Positions 1 through 6,920 of a DNA stretch of 7,615 nt are shown here, in pieces. The stretch's first letter is position 1, and each line of letters begins with the position of its first letter. The DNA is taken from positions 1 to 7,615 of the forward strand of contig CAMAXB010000148.1 of the NCBI GenBank assembly GCA_945862035.1. Direction: 5' to 3'. Below the pieces are notes generated by a model. That model did not search any database. It was not told the DNA's origin and was given only the letters and a program-made list of their open reading frames with translations. A program made the translations under genes and the position numbers. This DNA is from Opitutus sp. GAS368 (lineage in GTDB: Bacteria > Verrucomicrobiota > Verrucomicrobiia > Opitutales > Opitutaceae).

Positions 1-2133
1 CAGTCGATGTTCGGCGACCCGCTCCACTTTCTGGTCGTCGCGGCAAGCGGGAGTGCGTGGGCTTGGGATGCAAAATTCCTTATCGCCAAGTGGCTTCTCG
101 CCTTCGGTCTCGGGGTATTGGCTTTCCGCACCAGCGGGCACCTCCGCGGCGCTCTGATCGTAGCGGCGAGTGCCGCCTTCTTTGGATTTTTTTCGTTCCG
201 AATCAATCACCCCGCCTATTTCTCCTTTTGTTACTCACCTTGGATTCTTTTGGCGTGGCTCGAGCTCAAATCGGCGACCCATCTCAGAAGCCGCCTAATC
301 GCGGGCGGATGGCTCCTCCTCGCCACTTGGACAGAGATCAACAGCGGAACGGCAAAGGAAGCCTACATGCTTATGCTGGGACTTAACGCCACCGGAGCCC
401 TCATCGTTCTGCTGAGCCAGTCCTCCTGGCGGAACCGGCTGCTGTCCCTTGCCACCGCGGCCGGCAGCGGCGTCGTGCTGGTCCTGCTTAGCGCACCGAT
501 TTGGCTGACCTTTCTCGATGCGCTCAAAGCCTCTTACACGAGCTACAATGCGCCCTCCGCCTGGCAGATTCACCCAAGTTTCCTCCTCGGACTGTTTGAT
601 GAATTGTTCTACCGGCCACTACAGCCTAGCGAGCGCGTCTCGAACCCTTCCGCCAATTTCATCATCCTCGGTGGCGTCCTCTACCTGGCGGCCACTTGGC
701 GTGCGTGCGCGCCGGGACGAACCGCAACCGCGCTCGCTCTCGCGTGCATTCCGTCCGCGGTAATCGCATTTGGCGTAATCCCACCCCAGTGGATTCAAAC
801 CGTCCCGTTTCTTGGTAACGTTGCCCACGTCGACAATTGCTTTTCGCTTATCCTGATCATCCAGCTTTCCGTACTCGCAGCCTTCGGCTTCAAGGCGGCG
901 GATGAACGACTCGGTACGGCTGCGGGGCGGGGAGATCTTGTGCTTTGCTTGATCCTATTCGCCGCGCTCAGTCTGCCTTGGATCAGCTCGGCCCACACGG
1001 TCCACAAACCGCTCTATCCCGACGGTGAACGTTTCACGCTGCACAGTTTCGGTGAGACGCTCGCCATCGCACCTTTTATCTGGATCTCCCTCCCCGTGCT
1101 CGCCGTTTCCCTCGCGCTGGGCGGCTGGGTCATCCATCGAAGCCGGACAGCCGGGATGGCCAGGGGCCCCGCCACCTTGTCCCTCATCACGATCGTCACA
1201 ATTCTGCTCTTCCGCCACGGCCAGCATGTTGGTTCATTTTTTTCTGACTACATCGTCAATCCACCCTCCCGTCCTTCCTTGCTTGCACGCTCGGAGGCGG
1301 TCGAGGCCGTGCGCGCCGACATGAAGACGCCCAAGCGCGCAGTCGGTATCGAAGGAAATTTGTTTCCCGGCTGGGCCGCGGCCTATCGCTTCGAGGGGAT
1401 TAGCGGTCCTGAGGCGTTGATGAATCCGTATTTTCGCGAACTCGCCGAAGCGCTGGGGCTCGATCGGGTCTGGGATTGGCGCATCATGATCCACAGCAGC
1501 GACCTTGGCCGGATGCGCAAGCCCTACGATCTCCTTAACATCGGCTACTACCTCGACTACCGCAGTGACCAAGGAAAGATTGGCGCGCTGCTTACGCCGC
1601 TAAGGATGGCCGACCTCGACGTCTACCGCAGCGAAACAGTCTGGCCCCGGGCCTTTTTTACGGATCGTCTCGCAACCTACGGCGACGTCCGCGATTTCGC
1701 CCGTCTCGTCGCTGAAGGCGACGGCCGCCCGTTTGCGGCGATGGAGTCGAAGGACCCGCGCCCGGATTTCCTGCGAACCACCCTCAGCGATCGACAGGTT
1801 GTGCCTGCCGCTGATTATTTCCTGACTCCCAACACCACCCGTTTTGTCATCGACGCCCCGGCAGCGGGCATCGCCGTGCTGACCGAGGCTTGGCAGGATC
1901 GGAATTTCGAAGCCCTGCTTGACGGGAAAGCCGTTCCCTATCTGCGACTGAATCACGCTTTCAAAGGGATTGTTATCCCCACTCCCGGCCGCCATGTCAT
2001 CGAGTTCACGTATTCGCCGAGGAGATTTAACCTCGCGCTATCCCTCTCGGGATTCGGACTGGGGTTGCTGCTGCTGGCGACCGGGACCATTTGGCGTCTG
2101 GGCAAGGTTTCACCCGACCAGTCAAAAGGTTGA
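1..2133 (+). CDS. YfhO-like multi-pass membrane protein (GT-C type), 5' truncated
   Basis: The frame is open to the first base of the window (Gln-Ser precede the first Met at 7), so the true start and the first membrane segments lie outside; about 710 residues are visible. Counting from the Met at 7, hydrophobic segments occur near residues 23-40, 48-66, 70-86, 97-107, 120-137, 145-170, 216-231, 240-257, 279-297, 310-327, 352-375 and 388-402. A large soluble domain follows (about 415-670), then a final membrane helix (about 675-695). The end of the soluble domain (EAWQDRNFEALLDGK, then GRHVIEFTYSP just before the last helix) is typical of YfhO proteins. Known: Bacillus YfhO works with the polyprenyl-phosphate glycosyltransferase CsbB in lipoteichoic acid glycosylation. 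Inferred: this protein transfers a lipid-linked sugar on the outer face of the cytoplasmic membrane, with the next gene supplying the donor. The likely catalytic acidic residue near the N-terminus is not visible. The acceptor is unknown. Confidence 0.82.
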   Translation, partial: QSMFGDPLHFLVVAASGSAWAWDAKFLIAKWLLAFGLGVLAFRTSGHLRGALIVAASAAFFGFFSFRINHPAYFSFCYSPWILLAWLELKSATHLRSRLIAGGWLLLATWTEINSGTAKEAYMLMLGLNATGALIVLLSQSSWRNRLLSLATAAGSGVVLVLLSAPIWLTFLDALKASYTSYNAPSAWQIHPSFLLGLFDELFYRPLQPSERVSNPSANFIILGGVLYLAATWRACAPGRTATALALACIPSAVIAFGVIPPQWIQTVPFLGNVAHVDNCFSLILIIQLSVLAAFGFKAADERLGTAAGRGDLVLCLILFAALSLPWISSAHTVHKPLYPDGERFTLHSFGETLAIAPFIWISLPVLAVSLALGGWVIHRSRTAGMARGPATLSLITIVTILLFRHGQHVGSFFSDYIVNPPSRPSLLARSEAVEAVRADMKTPKRAVGIEGNLFPGWAAAYRFEGISGPEALMNPYFRELAEALGLDRVWDWRIMIHSSDLGRMRKPYDLLNIGYYLDYRSDQGKIGALLTPLRMADLDVYRSETVWPRAFFTDRLATYGDVRDFARLVAEGDGRPFAAMESKDPRPDFLRTTLSDRQVVPAADYFLTPNTTRFVIDAPAAGIAVLTEAWQDRNFEALLDGKAVPYLRLNHAFKGIVIPTPGRHVIEFTYSPRRFNLALSLSGFGLGLLLLATGTIWRLGKVSPDQSKG

Positions 2134-2170
2134 TTGATCGAGACGAAACGGTCGGCTTGCCGCGCAGCCA

Positions 2171-2195
2171 CTTCCCTGCCTCGATTTTTTCCTTT
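2171..2195 (+). promoter_or_regulatory. Pyrimidine-rich translation leader without Shine-Dalgarno
   Basis: By hand count, 22 of the 25 bases before the ATG at 2196 are C or T, including a run of six T, and nothing resembles AGGAGG or GGAG. The leaders of the genes at 2976, 4096, 5186, 6014 and 7343 are also pyrimidine-leaning (17 to 20 of 25) and lack a Shine-Dalgarno sequence. Initiation may depend on ribosomal protein S1, weak structure or coupling to upstream translation; that is inference. Confidence 0.4.
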
Positions 2196-2948
2196 ATGAG
2201 TACTTTTGCCCGTCCAATTACCAACGGAACTTTGACTGTGATCGTTCCGATCTATAATGAGCGCGGCACGGTGCGGGCTTCTTTGGACGCGATTCTGGCC
2301 AAACGAATTCCCGGCTGGCAGATGGAGTTTATCCTGATCGAAAGCAATTCGACTGACGGGACCCGCGAAATCGTCACCAGCTACCAGACTCATCAGGGCG
2401 TTCATTTGATTCTTGAAGATTCTCCCCGAGGGAAGGGGCACGCTGTGCGTGCGGGCCTAACACGGGCGACGGGCGACGTTATCCTAATCCAAGACGCTGA
2501 CCTTGAGTATGATGTCGAGGACTACGATATCCTGCTGGCCCCGATTGCCGCTGGCCGCCAAAGCTTCGTCCTCGGCAGTCGTCACGGCGACGGCGGCTGG
2601 GCAATTCGCAAATTCGACGACCAGCCGATTCGGGCGCTCACGCTCAACCTTGCACACTGGACCTTCACCTTCATGGTCAACCTCTGCCTCGGCGTTTGGC
2701 TCCGCGATCCCTTCACCATGTACAAGGTGTTCCGCCGCGATGCGATCGCTGGGCTCCGTTTCGAATGTGACCGGTTCGATTTTGACTGGGAGCTCGTGAT
2801 GAAACTGGTCCGCAAAGGTCACCGTCCGATCGAAATTCCCATTAACTACAAGTCACGCTCCTTCAGCGAAGGAAAGAAGATCCGGATGTTTCGCGATCCC
2901 GTGACCTGGCTATATGCCCTCATCAAGTACCGCTTCCAGCCGCTCTGA
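2196..2948 (+). CDS. Dpm1-like family 2 glycosyltransferase (polyprenyl-phosphate sugar synthase candidate)
   Basis: A GT-A fold family 2 glycosyltransferase of 250 residues with no membrane helix, like soluble dolichyl-phosphate mannose synthases. Motifs: TVIVPIYNE (14-22), ESNSTDGT (49-56) where most relatives have DDGSTDGT, RGKGHAVRAGL (78-88), the metal-binding QDADLEYD (99-106), GSRH (127-130), RDPFTMYKVFRRD (170-182) and a C-terminal basic SRSFSEGKKI segment (220-229). Inferred role: transfer of a sugar from a nucleotide donor to polyprenyl phosphate at the cytoplasmic face; which sugar is unknown. The frame extends upstream to an ATG at 2091, but that would overlap the preceding gene by 43 bases and add an unrelated 35-residue tail. 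The ATG at 2196 puts the GT2 beta strand about 13 residues from the start, as is usual. The gap to the YfhO-like gene is 62 bases, which suggests a donor-synthase/transferase pair. Confidence 0.87.
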   Translation: MSTFARPITNGTLTVIVPIYNERGTVRASLDAILAKRIPGWQMEFILIESNSTDGTREIVTSYQTHQGVHLILEDSPRGKGHAVRAGLTRATGDVILIQDADLEYDVEDYDILLAPIAAGRQSFVLGSRHGDGGWAIRKFDDQPIRALTLNLAHWTFTFMVNLCLGVWLRDPFTMYKVFRRDAIAGLRFECDRFDFDWELVMKLVRKGHRPIEIPINYKSRSFSEGKKIRMFRDPVTWLYALIKYRFQPL

Positions 2949-2975
2949 GCGCCCTCCATCTGCCTCAAATACGCC

Positions 2976-4037
2976 ATGTCCAAGATTCTTCTCGTGACCG
3001 GTTCCTCCGGCCTCATCGGATCGGAAGTCTGCGTCCACTTTGCCTCGCTCGGCTACACGGTCCACGGCGTGGACAACAACCAGCGGGCCGTGTTCTTCGG
3101 CCCGCAGGGCGACACCCGCTGGAACCAGCAGCGGCTCGCTCGGGACCTCACGGGGTTCGTCCACCACGAACTCGATATCCGCGACCGCGCCGGCGTCCTC
3201 GCGCTGCTCAAGCAGGTTCGCCCCTCGGTCATTGTGCACACCGCAGCGCAGCCCTCGCATGACCGCGCCGCGGCCATCCCGTTCGACGATTTCGACACCA
3301 ATGCCGTCGGCACGCTCAATCTGCTTGAGGCGGCCCGCCAGGCCTGTCCGGAATCTCCGTTCGTGCACATGAGCACCAACAAGGTTTACGGCGACGCGCC
3401 CAACTCGATCGCCCTGACCGAGCTGGCGACCCGCTGGGACTACGCCGATCCCGCCTATGCCCACGGCATCCCCGAAACCTTCACGATCGACCAGTCAAAG
3501 CACTCCCTTTTCGGCGCCTCCAAGGTCGCGGCCGATGTCATGGTCCAGGAGTATGGCCGGTACTTCAACCTGCCCACCTGCGCGCTGCGCGGCGGCTGCC
3601 TGACCGGCCCCAACCACAGTGGCGTCGAGCTCCATGGTTTCCTGAGCTATCTGGTGAAGTGCAATCTCGAGGGCCGCGAGTACAAGGTTTTCGGATACAA
3701 GGGTAAGCAGGTCCGCGACAACATCCATTCCCTCGATGTCGCACGCTTTATGGCGGCCTTTGTCGAGGCGCCCCGCGCCGGCGAGGTTTACAATCTGGGC
3801 GGGGGCAAGGCGAACAGCACCTCCATCCTCGAGGCCTTCAAGATCACCGAGAAATTCACCGGCAAGCCGCAGATTTTCAGCTACGTCGACCAAAACCGGA
3901 TCGGTGACCACATCTGCTACTACTCCGATCTCCGCAAGATGCGCGCCCACTACCCGTCATGGGACATCACCCAGTCGCTCGAGGAGACGATCCGGCAGAT
4001 TGTCGAGGCCTGGCGCGCACGCGCCGCTCACCCGTGA
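2976..4037 (+). CDS. NAD-dependent sugar-nucleotide epimerase, CDP-paratose 2-epimerase-like, with Phe in the YxxxK motif
   Basis: An extended SDR epimerase/dehydratase of 353 residues. The Rossmann NAD motif is GSSGLIG (9-15), the substrate-side motif is STNKVYGD (133-140), and GKQVRDNIHSLD (243-254) and YNLGGG (272-277) lie in the C-terminal sugar-nucleotide half. The STNKVYGD and KQVRD-NIH pattern is that of the RfbE (CDP-paratose/tyvelose 2-epimerase) branch. The catalytic segment reads SLFGASK: Phe179 occupies the place of the general-acid Tyr, with Lys183 kept (codon TTC at 3510-3512). From memory, SLFGASK occurs in other members of this subfamily, so it is probably a subfamily trait rather than damage; RfbE moves its proton at C2 after oxidation, and the acid may lie elsewhere. 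The substrate is not known: no CDP-glucose pathway genes are in view. It lies 27 bases after the glycosyltransferase gene and 58 bases before its paralogue. Confidence 0.85.
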   Translation: MSKILLVTGSSGLIGSEVCVHFASLGYTVHGVDNNQRAVFFGPQGDTRWNQQRLARDLTGFVHHELDIRDRAGVLALLKQVRPSVIVHTAAQPSHDRAAAIPFDDFDTNAVGTLNLLEAARQACPESPFVHMSTNKVYGDAPNSIALTELATRWDYADPAYAHGIPETFTIDQSKHSLFGASKVAADVMVQEYGRYFNLPTCALRGGCLTGPNHSGVELHGFLSYLVKCNLEGREYKVFGYKGKQVRDNIHSLDVARFMAAFVEAPRAGEVYNLGGGKANSTSILEAFKITEKFTGKPQIFSYVDQNRIGDHICYYSDLRKMRAHYPSWDITQSLEETIRQIVEAWRARAAHP

Positions 4038-4095
4038 TCCTGACCGGTCCCCTTTTCGCTTTCGCCGGGCGCCCTGCCCTGCTTCCCTCAGCCCC

Positions 4096-5166
4096 ATGAG
4101 GATCCTCATCACCGGGGCATGCGGCTTTGTCGGCAGCACCCTGGCCCACGCCCTGGCGCAGGCCGGTGCGGGGCACGAGCTGCATGGCCTCGACAATTTC
4201 ATCCGGCCCGGCAGCGAGTCCAACCGGAGCGGGCTGAAGGCCCTCGGCGTAAAGCTCCACCATGGCGACATCCGGGCCGCGAGTGACCTCGAGTCGCTGC
4301 CGCCCGTGGACTTCGTCATCGACGCCGCCGCCAATCCCAGCGTCCTCGCCGGCGTCGATGGGAAAACCAGTTCCCGCCAGCTGGTGGAGCATAACCTGAC
4401 CGGCACGGTCAATATGCTCGAGTTCTGCAAGCAGCACCGGGCCGGCTTCATCCTGCTCAGCACCAGCCGGGTCTACTCCATCCCCCCGCTGGCCGATCTG
4501 CCCGTGATCGCGGTCAACGGCGCCTTCCAGCCGGGCGGCGGCGCGCTGCCCGCGGGCCTCTCGGTCAGCGGCGTCACGGAAGCCTTTGCCACCGCCGCTC
4601 CGGTCTCGCTCTACGGCGCGACCAAGCTGGCCTCCGAAGCCCTCGCCCTCGAGTACGGAGCGACCTTCAATCTCCCCGTGTTCGTCAACCGCTGCGGAGT
4701 CCTCGCCGGACCCGGGCAGTTTGGGCGCGCGGACCAGGGTATTTTTTCCTACTGGCTGAACAGCTACCTGCGCCGGCGCCCGCTCCGCTACATCGGCTTC
4801 GACGGCCAGGGACACCAGGTTCGCGACTGCCTGCACCCCCGCGATCTACTCCCGCTCCTCGACCGGCAAATGAACGCCGGCGCCATTCCCGGCGACCACC
4901 GCCTGATCAATTGCTCGGGCGGCGCTCCCTCCGCTCTCTCGCTTCGGCAGCTGAGCGCCTGGTGCGAGCAACGCTTCGGGCCACATGTCGTCGGAAGCGA
5001 CCCGCAGCCCCGTCCGTTTGACATCCCTTGGATGGTGCTCGATTCGGCCAAGGCGGAACGCATCTGGGATTGGAAGCCCGCGACTCCGGCCCGGTCGATC
5101 CTGGATGAGATCGCCGCGCACGCTGAAGCGAATCCGGCCTGGCTCGAATTCTCCGCCCCTTTTTGA
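4096..5166 (+). CDS. NAD-dependent sugar-nucleotide epimerase, CDP-paratose 2-epimerase-like, complete active site
   Basis: An extended SDR epimerase of 356 residues, a diverged paralogue of the gene before it. The NAD motif is GACGFVG (7-13). STSRVYS (122-128) carries the conserved Ser/Thr, and SLYGATK gives the catalytic pair Tyr173 and Lys177. GHQVRDCLHPRD (239-250) aligns with GKQVRDNIHSLD of the neighbour and is typical of the CDP-paratose 2-epimerase branch. A Pro/Gly/Ala-rich stretch (about 143-170) separates the Ser/Thr motif from the YxxxK motif. The frame continues upstream to an ATG at 3736, but that overlaps the preceding epimerase by 300 bases and the extra residues look like out-of-frame translation. 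The ATG at 4096 begins directly at the first Rossmann strand (MRILITG). The product should act in the cytoplasm on a nucleotide sugar; its identity is unknown. The stop is 19 bases before the next start. Confidence 0.85.
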   Translation: MRILITGACGFVGSTLAHALAQAGAGHELHGLDNFIRPGSESNRSGLKALGVKLHHGDIRAASDLESLPPVDFVIDAAANPSVLAGVDGKTSSRQLVEHNLTGTVNMLEFCKQHRAGFILLSTSRVYSIPPLADLPVIAVNGAFQPGGGALPAGLSVSGVTEAFATAAPVSLYGATKLASEALALEYGATFNLPVFVNRCGVLAGPGQFGRADQGIFSYWLNSYLRRRPLRYIGFDGQGHQVRDCLHPRDLLPLLDRQMNAGAIPGDHRLINCSGGAPSALSLRQLSAWCEQRFGPHVVGSDPQPRPFDIPWMVLDSAKAERIWDWKPATPARSILDEIAAHAEANPAWLEFSAPF

Positions 5167-5185
5167 TCCCCGTCCGCCCCCTTTG

Positions 5186-5947
5186 ATGTCTGCAGCTTCT
5201 CCGGCGCCCCTCACCCTTTACTCCGTCGTCATCCCGGCACGCGATGAGGAGGAGTCCCTTCCTCCGACCATCCGGGCCATCCATGCGACCCTGAGTGGCG
5301 AGGGCATTCCCCACGAGATCGTGGTGGTGGACGACGGCAGCAAGGATGGCACTTGGAACGTCCTTGAGGCCTTGCGCGCCGAGATCCCCACCCTCGCGCC
5401 GGTGCGCAACCCCGGCCCCCACGGCTTCGGCCGGGCCATCATCTACGGCCTCGACCACAGCCGGGGTGACGCCGTCGTCATCATGATGGCGGATGCCTCG
5501 GACTCCCCCGAGGACGCCGTAAAGTACTGGCACCTGCTCAACGACCGCGGCTTCGACTGCGCCTTCGGCAGTCGCTTCGTGCGCGGCGGTCGCGTGGTCG
5601 ACTACCCCCGGGTGAAGCTCTTCGTAAACCGGCTGGCCAATCTCTTCATCAAGGCCCTGTTCGCCATCCCGCTCAATGACACGACCAACGCCTTCAAGGC
5701 CTACCGACGAACCGTGATCGATGGCTGCCGCCCTTTTCTGGCCCCGCACTTCAACCTCACGGTTGAAATCCCGCTCAAGGCCATTGTCCGCGGCTACAGC
5801 TGGATCGTGACCCCGATCTCCTGGCACAACCGGAAATTCGGGGTCGCCAAACTCAAGATTAAGGAGATGGGCAGCCGCTATTTCTTCATCTGCATGTATG
5901 TCTGGCTCGAAAAGTACTTCAGCCGGGGCGACTACCGCGGAAAGTAG
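5186..5947 (+). CDS. Second Dpm1-like family 2 glycosyltransferase
   Basis: A 253-residue GT-A fold glycosyltransferase with no clear membrane helix. Motifs in order: VVIPARDEEESL (14-25), EIVVVDDGSKDGT (44-56) with the nucleotide-binding Asp pair D49-D50, GPHGFGRAIIYGL (77-89), MMADASD (100-106) as the metal-binding region, GSRF (128-131), NDTTNAFKAYRR (164-175) and a basic C-terminus. It belongs to the same branch as the gene at 2196 but keeps canonical DDGS. Inferred role: sugar transfer to polyprenyl phosphate, or a related membrane-surface transfer. The start at 5186 is chosen because an upstream in-frame ATG (4985) lies deep inside the preceding epimerase gene. The leader is pyrimidine-rich and has no Shine-Dalgarno. 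It is the right-hand member of a GT2-epimerase-epimerase-GT2 block. Confidence 0.86.
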   Translation: MSAASPAPLTLYSVVIPARDEEESLPPTIRAIHATLSGEGIPHEIVVVDDGSKDGTWNVLEALRAEIPTLAPVRNPGPHGFGRAIIYGLDHSRGDAVVIMMADASDSPEDAVKYWHLLNDRGFDCAFGSRFVRGGRVVDYPRVKLFVNRLANLFIKALFAIPLNDTTNAFKAYRRTVIDGCRPFLAPHFNLTVEIPLKAIVRGYSWIVTPISWHNRKFGVAKLKIKEMGSRYFFICMYVWLEKYFSRGDYRGK

Positions 5948-6013
5948 CCATCCGGGGACCTCCAAATATACCCTTGTTGCGCGAGCTGACGTTTGCCAAA
6001 TTCCTCCCTTCCC

Positions 6014-6886
6014 ATGATCTACCTGCTCGGAGGTTCCGGTTACGTCGGCCATGCCTATCAGGCCCTGCTCACCCGCAAGGGTATTCCGTTTCGCAATCTA
6101 AAGCGTTCGGATTTAGACTATTCCGACGTTGCACGATTGACCGCGGCCCTGAAGGCGGATCGACCTGATTTCCTGATCAATGCCGCAGGCTACACCGGGA
6201 AACCCAACGTGGACGCCTGTGAACTGCACAAGACCGAGTGCCTGTTCGGCAACGCGGTCCTGCCGGGACGAATCGCGGAGGCCTGCTCGGCCGCCGGCGT
6301 ACCCTGGGGCCACGTGTCTTCTGGCTGCATCTACACCGGCTCCCGGCCGGACGGTTCAGGGTTCACGGAGCTGGATGCGCCGAACTTTACCTTCCGTCAG
6401 AATAACTGCTCGTTCTACTCCGGGACCAAGGCACTGGGCGAGGAGGTGCTCGCCGGCCGGACCGATGTTTACCTTTGGCGCCTGCGCATCCCGTTCGACG
6501 AGGTTGAGAGCCCCCGCAACTATCTGACAAAGCTGATGCGCTATCAGCGGTTGCTGGAGGCGGAAAATTCGATTTCCCAACTCGCCGAGTTCGTCAGCGC
6601 GACGTTCGCCTGCTGGGAAAAACGGATTCCTTTTGGCACCTACAACGTCACCAATCCCGGCAAGGTGACCACGCGGGAAGTGGTCGATCTCATTCGGGCC
6701 AGCGGCGTTTGCACCAAGCAGTACGAATTTTTCAAGGACGAGTCCGACTTCATGCAGACCGCGGCCAAGACGCCCCGTTCGAACTGTGTGATGGAATCAA
6801 CGAAGCTCGCTCGCGCCGGCATTGTGATGACCGAGGTCCACGAGGCCATCGCCCGCGACCTGCGCGCCTGGCGCAAGGCCAGTTGA
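6014..6886 (+). CDS. SDR sugar-nucleotide enzyme resembling plant NRS/ER (4-keto-6-deoxysugar 3,5-epimerase/4-reductase)
   Basis: A 290-residue short SDR of the RmlD superfamily. Motifs: GGSGYVG (6-12) for NAD(P)H, NAAGYTGKPNVDACE (56-70), SSGCIYTG (102-109), GSGFTELDAPNF (114-125), SFYSGTKALGEE (133-144) with Tyr135 and Lys139, ESPRNYLTK (165-173), TYNVTNPG (209-216) and TPRSN (253-257). This order matches, from memory, the plant enzyme UER1 (NRS/ER) and the C-terminal half of plant RHM better than bacterial RmlD. The Cys and Lys assigned to epimerisation in the Arabidopsis enzyme (C115 and K183, as I recall) fall on Cys105 and Lys173 here. Inferred activity: both 3,5-epimerisation and 4-reduction of a 4-keto-6-deoxyglucose nucleotide, giving an L-rhamnose-type sugar. 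The ATG at 6014 is preferred over a TTG 21 bases upstream because it starts on the first beta strand. The stop codon overlaps the edge of the inverted repeat that follows. Confidence 0.85.
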   Translation: MIYLLGGSGYVGHAYQALLTRKGIPFRNLKRSDLDYSDVARLTAALKADRPDFLINAAGYTGKPNVDACELHKTECLFGNAVLPGRIAEACSAAGVPWGHVSSGCIYTGSRPDGSGFTELDAPNFTFRQNNCSFYSGTKALGEEVLAGRTDVYLWRLRIPFDEVESPRNYLTKLMRYQRLLEAENSISQLAEFVSATFACWEKRIPFGTYNVTNPGKVTTREVVDLIRASGVCTKQYEFFKDESDFMQTAAKTPRSNCVMESTKLARAGIVMTEVHEAIARDLRAWRKAS

Positions 6887-6920
6887 ACCGCGAAGAGCGC
6901 GAAGAATCGCGAAGCCATGG
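6886..6920 (+). repeat. Left inverted-repeat arm with three CGCGAAG heptamers
   Basis: CGCGAAG occurs exactly at 6889-6895, 6898-6904 and 6908-6914, offsets of 9 and 10 bases, close to one DNA turn. The arm ends in CCATGG, which holds the start codon of the GxxExxY gene (ATG at 6917). Its first base is the last base of the upstream gene's stop codon. It pairs with the arm at 7300-7335. Confidence 0.75.

Noticed and set aside
2137..2190. Possible terminator between genes 1 and 2: ATCGAG at 2137 could pair with CTCGAT at 2180, followed by five T
   Set aside because: The stem is only six pairs with a loop of 37 bases, too weak for an intrinsic terminator, and the neighbouring genes look co-transcribed.
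3736..4095. A longer N-terminus for the second epimerase starting at 3736
   Set aside because: It would overlap the first epimerase by 300 bases, and its translation is Ser/Pro/Arg-rich noise; the Rossmann fold starts exactly at the ATG at 4096.
3967..6052. Long open frames on the minus strand opposite genes 4 and 5 (4836-3967, 289 codons; 6052-4907, 381 codons)
   Set aside because: They mirror strongly supported plus-strand enzymes, have low-complexity Ala/Gly/Asp/Arg-rich translations with no recognisable motif, and are expected from high GC at third codon positions.
6014..6886. Annotation as ordinary dTDP-4-dehydrorhamnose reductase RmlD
   Set aside because: The motif wording matches plant NRS/ER better, including likely epimerisation residues, so the gene symbol rfbD was not used.
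6886..6920. CRISPR-like or simple tandem repeat from the three heptamers
   Set aside because: The units are seven bases with spacers of two or three bases, and they are mirrored at the other end of the gene, which fits paired terminal repeats rather than a CRISPR array.
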